Source: UBA1535 sp964371035
GTDB taxonomy: Bacteria > Bacillota > Clostridia > Tissierellales > Sedimentibacteraceae
Length of the DNA stretch: 64,000 nucleotides
Assembly: GCA_964371035.1 (NCBI GenBank)
Contig: CAYJLG010000011.1
Location: 5,914-69,913, forward strand
Direction: 5' to 3'
Position numbers and translations under genes: made by a program. Positions 61,184-64,000 of this stretch are shown in pieces. Under the pieces are notes generated by a model that saw only the letters and a list, made by a program, of their open reading frames with translations, had not been told where the DNA came from and did no database searches. How positions within the stretch are numbered: position 1 is the first letter of the stretch; each line of letters begins with the position of its first letter.

Positions 61184-63100
61184 TTAATCTTCACTATACA
61201 ATTCATCTAGTAAATCATATTTTTTTTCTAAATCTTCTTTAAGCAAGTTTAGTCTATCATATTCTGAATTGATATCGATGTTTTTATCGTTTCGATATAG
61301 AGCTTCTTCTGTAAGCTTTATTTCTGATTCTAGTTGAATTATATTTTCTTCAAGTTTTGCTAAATCCCTTTTCTTTTTCTCGATTTTCCTTAGATCTTCT
61401 TTGTTTTGCAAATATTGTTCTTTTGAATTTGTAACCGCTTTTTCTACAATTTGAACAGTATTTACTGGTACTTTATTAGGGATATTATCGTTTCTTTGCA
61501 TATAAGATTCAAAATCCATATCAAAAAGTTTTAACTTGTGATTTTTGAGTTCTGTTACTTTTGTAGCAACTTTGTCAACAAAGTATCTATCATGAGATAC
61601 AAACAAGAGTGTTCCATCATAATTGATCAAATCTTCTTCTAATATTTCTCTAGAATCAATATCTAAGTGGTTTGTAGGTTCATCTAATAGCAACACATTA
61701 TGTTTTTCATACATAAGAGTCAATAATTTTAGTTTTGTCTTTTCTCCACCTGATAAAGATGCAATAGTTTTAAACACATCATCATTAGTAAACAGTATTT
61801 TTGCTAATTCTTTTCTGGCATCACTAGTTGAAATCGAGTATTTTCTAGCAAAATAATCTACTACTTGAATATTTTCATTTTCAAATGTTACTTCTTGTGG
61901 CAAATATCCTATACTTACTTTTGCACCAGTTCTCACAAAGCCAAAATCGCTTTCAATTTCTCCTAATATGATTTTTAACAGTGTAGATTTCCCTGTGCCA
62001 TTGTCACCTAATATTACTACACTGTCTTTGTAAAAAATTTCTAATTCTAGATCTTTAAATAACATTTTGTCACTAAAAGATTTGCTTAATTCATGCACTT
62101 CTAAAACTCTTTTACCTGTACGTTCATCACTATACAGTGAAAACGTATCAATTTTTTTATCTTTTATTGGTTTGTTTAATTTATCAATTTTTTCTAGTTT
62201 CGCTTCTAGTGTTTTAGCACGTTTGTACATTTTGTCACTATCGCGCATCGCACCCCATATTCTATATCTTTTAATCTGCTCTTCCATTTTATTTATTTTT
62301 CGCTGTTGATTTTCGTATTCTTTTAGTTGATGCAAAAACTTCATCTCTTTTTCGATTACAAATTTAGAATAATTGCCGTAATACATGTTAGCTTCATATG
62401 AAGTCAGTTCTACTATTTTATTTACTACTTTATCTAAAAAATATCTATCGTGCGAAATTATTATGACTGTTTTTTCATAAGAATTGAGGTATTCTTCAAG
62501 CCATTCAATAAACTTCAAGTCCAGGTGATTTGTAGGTTCATCGAGCAATAGTAAGTCTGGTTCTTCTAATAAGATTTTGCCTATCATTACTCTAGTTTTT
62601 TCTCCGCCACTAAGTGCATTGAATTTTCTTTTTAGCATATTTGCATCGATATTTAAACCAAATGTTATTCTATTTATTTTTTCTTGTATATTATAACCTT
62701 CTAACGTCTCAAATCTAAGTTGCAATGCGCTAAATTTTTTTACAGCCGCATCTAGTTCATTATCTATAAGTTCTGAAAATTTATCTTGTATAATCTTCAT
62801 CTCTTTTTCGATTTTATATATTTCGCTAAATGAAAGTTTTAAAACATCTTCTACATTAAAACTTTCATTATAAACAGGAATTTGTTCTAAATAGCCTATT
62901 TTAAGCCCTTTTCTTTTGTTGATAACTCCTGAAGATTGCTCTTCTATGCCACATAATATTTTAAAGATTGTAGTTTTTCCTACACCATTTTTTCCGATGA
63001 ATCCTACTCTTTCTTTAGTTTTTATATCAAAAGAAATATCTCTAAAAATATTGTCAGCTCCATAACTTTTAGCTAAATTATTTATACTTAATTCTATCAT
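61184..63100 (-). CDS. ABC-F family ATPase (ribosome-associated)
   Basis: 638 residues with two ATPase domains and no membrane segment. First: Walker A GKNGVGKTT (about 35-43), LSGGEKTRV and LLLDEPTNHLDLK. Second: GDNGTGKST (about 355-363), LSGGEKTKL and LLLDEPTNHLD. The linker (about 235-310) is charged and helical, and the C-terminus (about 530-638) is a coiled coil. This fits the ABC-F proteins that act on ribosomes (EttA/Uup/YdiF groups); the Uup-type coiled coil at the end is compatible. AAAGG precedes the ATG. It stands alone. Confidence 0.92.
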   Translation of the reverse strand: MIELSINNLAKSYGADNIFRDISFDIKTKERVGFIGKNGVGKTTIFKILCGIEEQSSGVINKRKGLKIGYLEQIPVYNESFNVEDVLKLSFSEIYKIEKEMKIIQDKFSELIDNELDAAVKKFSALQLRFETLEGYNIQEKINRITFGLNIDANMLKRKFNALSGGEKTRVMIGKILLEEPDLLLLDEPTNHLDLKFIEWLEEYLNSYEKTVIIISHDRYFLDKVVNKIVELTSYEANMYYGNYSKFVIEKEMKFLHQLKEYENQQRKINKMEEQIKRYRIWGAMRDSDKMYKRAKTLEAKLEKIDKLNKPIKDKKIDTFSLYSDERTGKRVLEVHELSKSFSDKMLFKDLELEIFYKDSVVILGDNGTGKSTLLKIILGEIESDFGFVRTGAKVSIGYLPQEVTFENENIQVVDYFARKYSISTSDARKELAKILFTNDDVFKTIASLSGGEKTKLKLLTLMYEKHNVLLLDEPTNHLDIDSREILEEDLINYDGTLLFVSHDRYFVDKVATKVTELKNHKLKLFDMDFESYMQRNDNIPNKVPVNTVQIVEKAVTNSKEQYLQNKEDLRKIEKKKRDLAKLEENIIQLESEIKLTEEALYRNDKNIDINSEYDRLNLLKEDLEKKYDLLDELYSED

Positions 63101-63344
63101 ACTAATTGCCTTTCATTTGTTTGATACTTAACTTTTAAGTGTTTTTATACGATTTACTTAAAATAGTATATCAGAAATTTTTCTACAATTCAACAATGTT
63201 AAGTTTAAAAAATATAACACAAAATCCAATTTTGACACTTTTTGCACATGGGATTCTTAATTGACTTTTGATACAAAGTGAGATATGATATTTTATACTA
63301 CCCACAGTTAGCATTGCAATTATTAAGAAATTGGAGGAAAAGCG

Positions 63345-64000
63345 ATGGATAAATTAAAAACTAAACCAAAAGTACAAGTTATCGGCTTTTTTCTTCTTCT
63401 TTTTTTAGCTACAAATTTAAGTCTACTACACACTAAGATGCCGGAGGAATACTCGTTCGTTTATTCTTTTGGATATGTACTGTCGGTAGGCATACATATA
63501 AGTCTTTTTATCACTTGGACAATAAGTATATATAACCGAATTATGCAAAGCCATGTCAGAACATATCTTATGCTAATCAGTATAAACATCATACTCTGGG
63601 TAAGTGTAAGGGCCATTAAATGGTCAGCTTTTGGCAAGATGATTTTGGGAGATAGAATAGCTTGGTATATGTTTTACATACCAATGATAATGATACCACT
63701 ATTATTTTTCTTCACAGCATTATGTGTTGGTGAAGATGAAAACTATCGTCCGAATAAAAAATGGAATCTCCTCTTTATCCCTGCGATTTTGTTGATGATA
63801 CTTGTGCTTACCAATGATTTTCATTTTCTTGTTTTCAGTGATTTGGACTTGTCGGTTCATATGTATGGGCGAGAGTATGAGCATGAAATAGGATACTTTA
63901 TCGTGATAATTTTCTTGGTCGCTTTAATACTACTTACCATCGCTTTGATTGTGAAAAAGTTTAGACACTCGGTGAGTACAAGAAAGGCTTCACGACTTCC
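63345..64000 (+). CDS. Multi-spanning membrane protein, 5' part (runs off window)
   Basis: 218 codons to the window edge without a stop. GGAGG lies about 9 bases before the ATG. Seven hydrophobic helices are visible (near 12-30, 41-62, 74-92, 104-130, 140-160, 190-212 and one shorter). The pattern resembles the seven-helix N-terminal sensor module of histidine kinases or GGDEF proteins from Clostridia, also seen in the GGDEF-EAL protein at 12118, but the effector part is outside the window. Confidence 0.6.
   Translation, partial: MDKLKTKPKVQVIGFFLLLFLATNLSLLHTKMPEEYSFVYSFGYVLSVGIHISLFITWTISIYNRIMQSHVRTYLMLISINIILWVSVRAIKWSAFGKMILGDRIAWYMFYIPMIMIPLLFFFTALCVGEDENYRPNKKWNLLFIPAILLMILVLTNDFHFLVFSDLDLSVHMYGREYEHEIGYFIVIIFLVALILLTIALIVKKFRHSVSTRKASRL

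Overview
The window is AT-rich, Gram-positive-type DNA: strong GGAGG ribosome sites, an AsnA-type asparagine synthetase, an ECF thiamine S component under a TPP riboswitch, a YtrA-type GntR/ABC pair and a selenium-free, anaerobe-style peroxide pair (AhpC plus a thioredoxin-reductase-like partner). This fits an anaerobic Bacillota of class Clostridia, possibly a Peptostreptococcales/Filifactoraceae-like lineage; the genus cannot be fixed from the sequence alone.

Layout. 1-6 kb: housekeeping and amino-acid genes (DUF1292 protein, alr-glyA, haemolysin-III-like protein, asnA, riboswitch-controlled thiT). 6.1-6.4 kb: a 356-bp MITE-like element whose ends recur as solo copies through the window. 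6.6-10.3 kb: a five-gene ABC exporter operon resembling antibiotic or lantibiotic immunity systems. 10.3-19.3 kb: malQ, a membrane GGDEF-EAL protein, truA, a PurF-like protein lacking the glutaminase cysteine, a nitroreductase and a large secreted stalk-domain protein. 19.5-22.1 kb: peroxide defence (ahpC and a domain-permuted AhpF-like reductase) behind a consensus-like promoter and a 14-bp palindrome. 22-26 kb: CydDC-like ABC pair and a DUF454 protein. 26.6-27.9 kb: gene remnants (Rpn tail; DtxR-like/iron-alcohol-dehydrogenase chimera). 28-33 kb: P-loop kinase/ParB fusion, galE, YibE/F protein, alkaline phosphatase. 33-35.4 kb: ECF-like sigma factor with a large membrane partner. 35.6-41.7 kb: an accessory stretch with a two-component system and two membrane proteins, an AbiE toxin-antitoxin pair whose toxin gene is frameshifted, and a truncated MFS gene. 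The AbiE part is bracketed by near-identical 69-bp direct repeats and lies next to tRNA-Val(GAC). 42-46 kb: htrA and ftsH. 46-51 kb: MFS transporter, GntR-ABC operon, YiiX-like hydrolase. 51-56 kb: an unrecognised 627-residue coiled-coil protein, GNAT, DUF2156, RsuA-type pseudouridine synthase, DUF308. 56-64 kb: cinA, an XRE-regulated membrane/lipoprotein operon with a perfect consensus promoter and dyad operator, a self-inhibited Fic protein, an ABC-F protein and the start of a multi-spanning membrane protein running off the end.

How they work together. Most genes form short operons of related function: alr-glyA (D-alanine/serine metabolism), ahpC-ahpF (peroxide), cydDC-like (thiol export), RR-HK plus membrane proteins (signal response), sigma-anti-sigma, GntR-ABC and the XRE operon (all apparently self-regulated). 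I did not find one clearly new multi-gene system. The best leads are the kinase-ParB fusion, the DUF1566-like coiled-coil protein, the nucleophile-less PurF paralogue, the MITE family and the decaying AbiE island at tRNA-Val.
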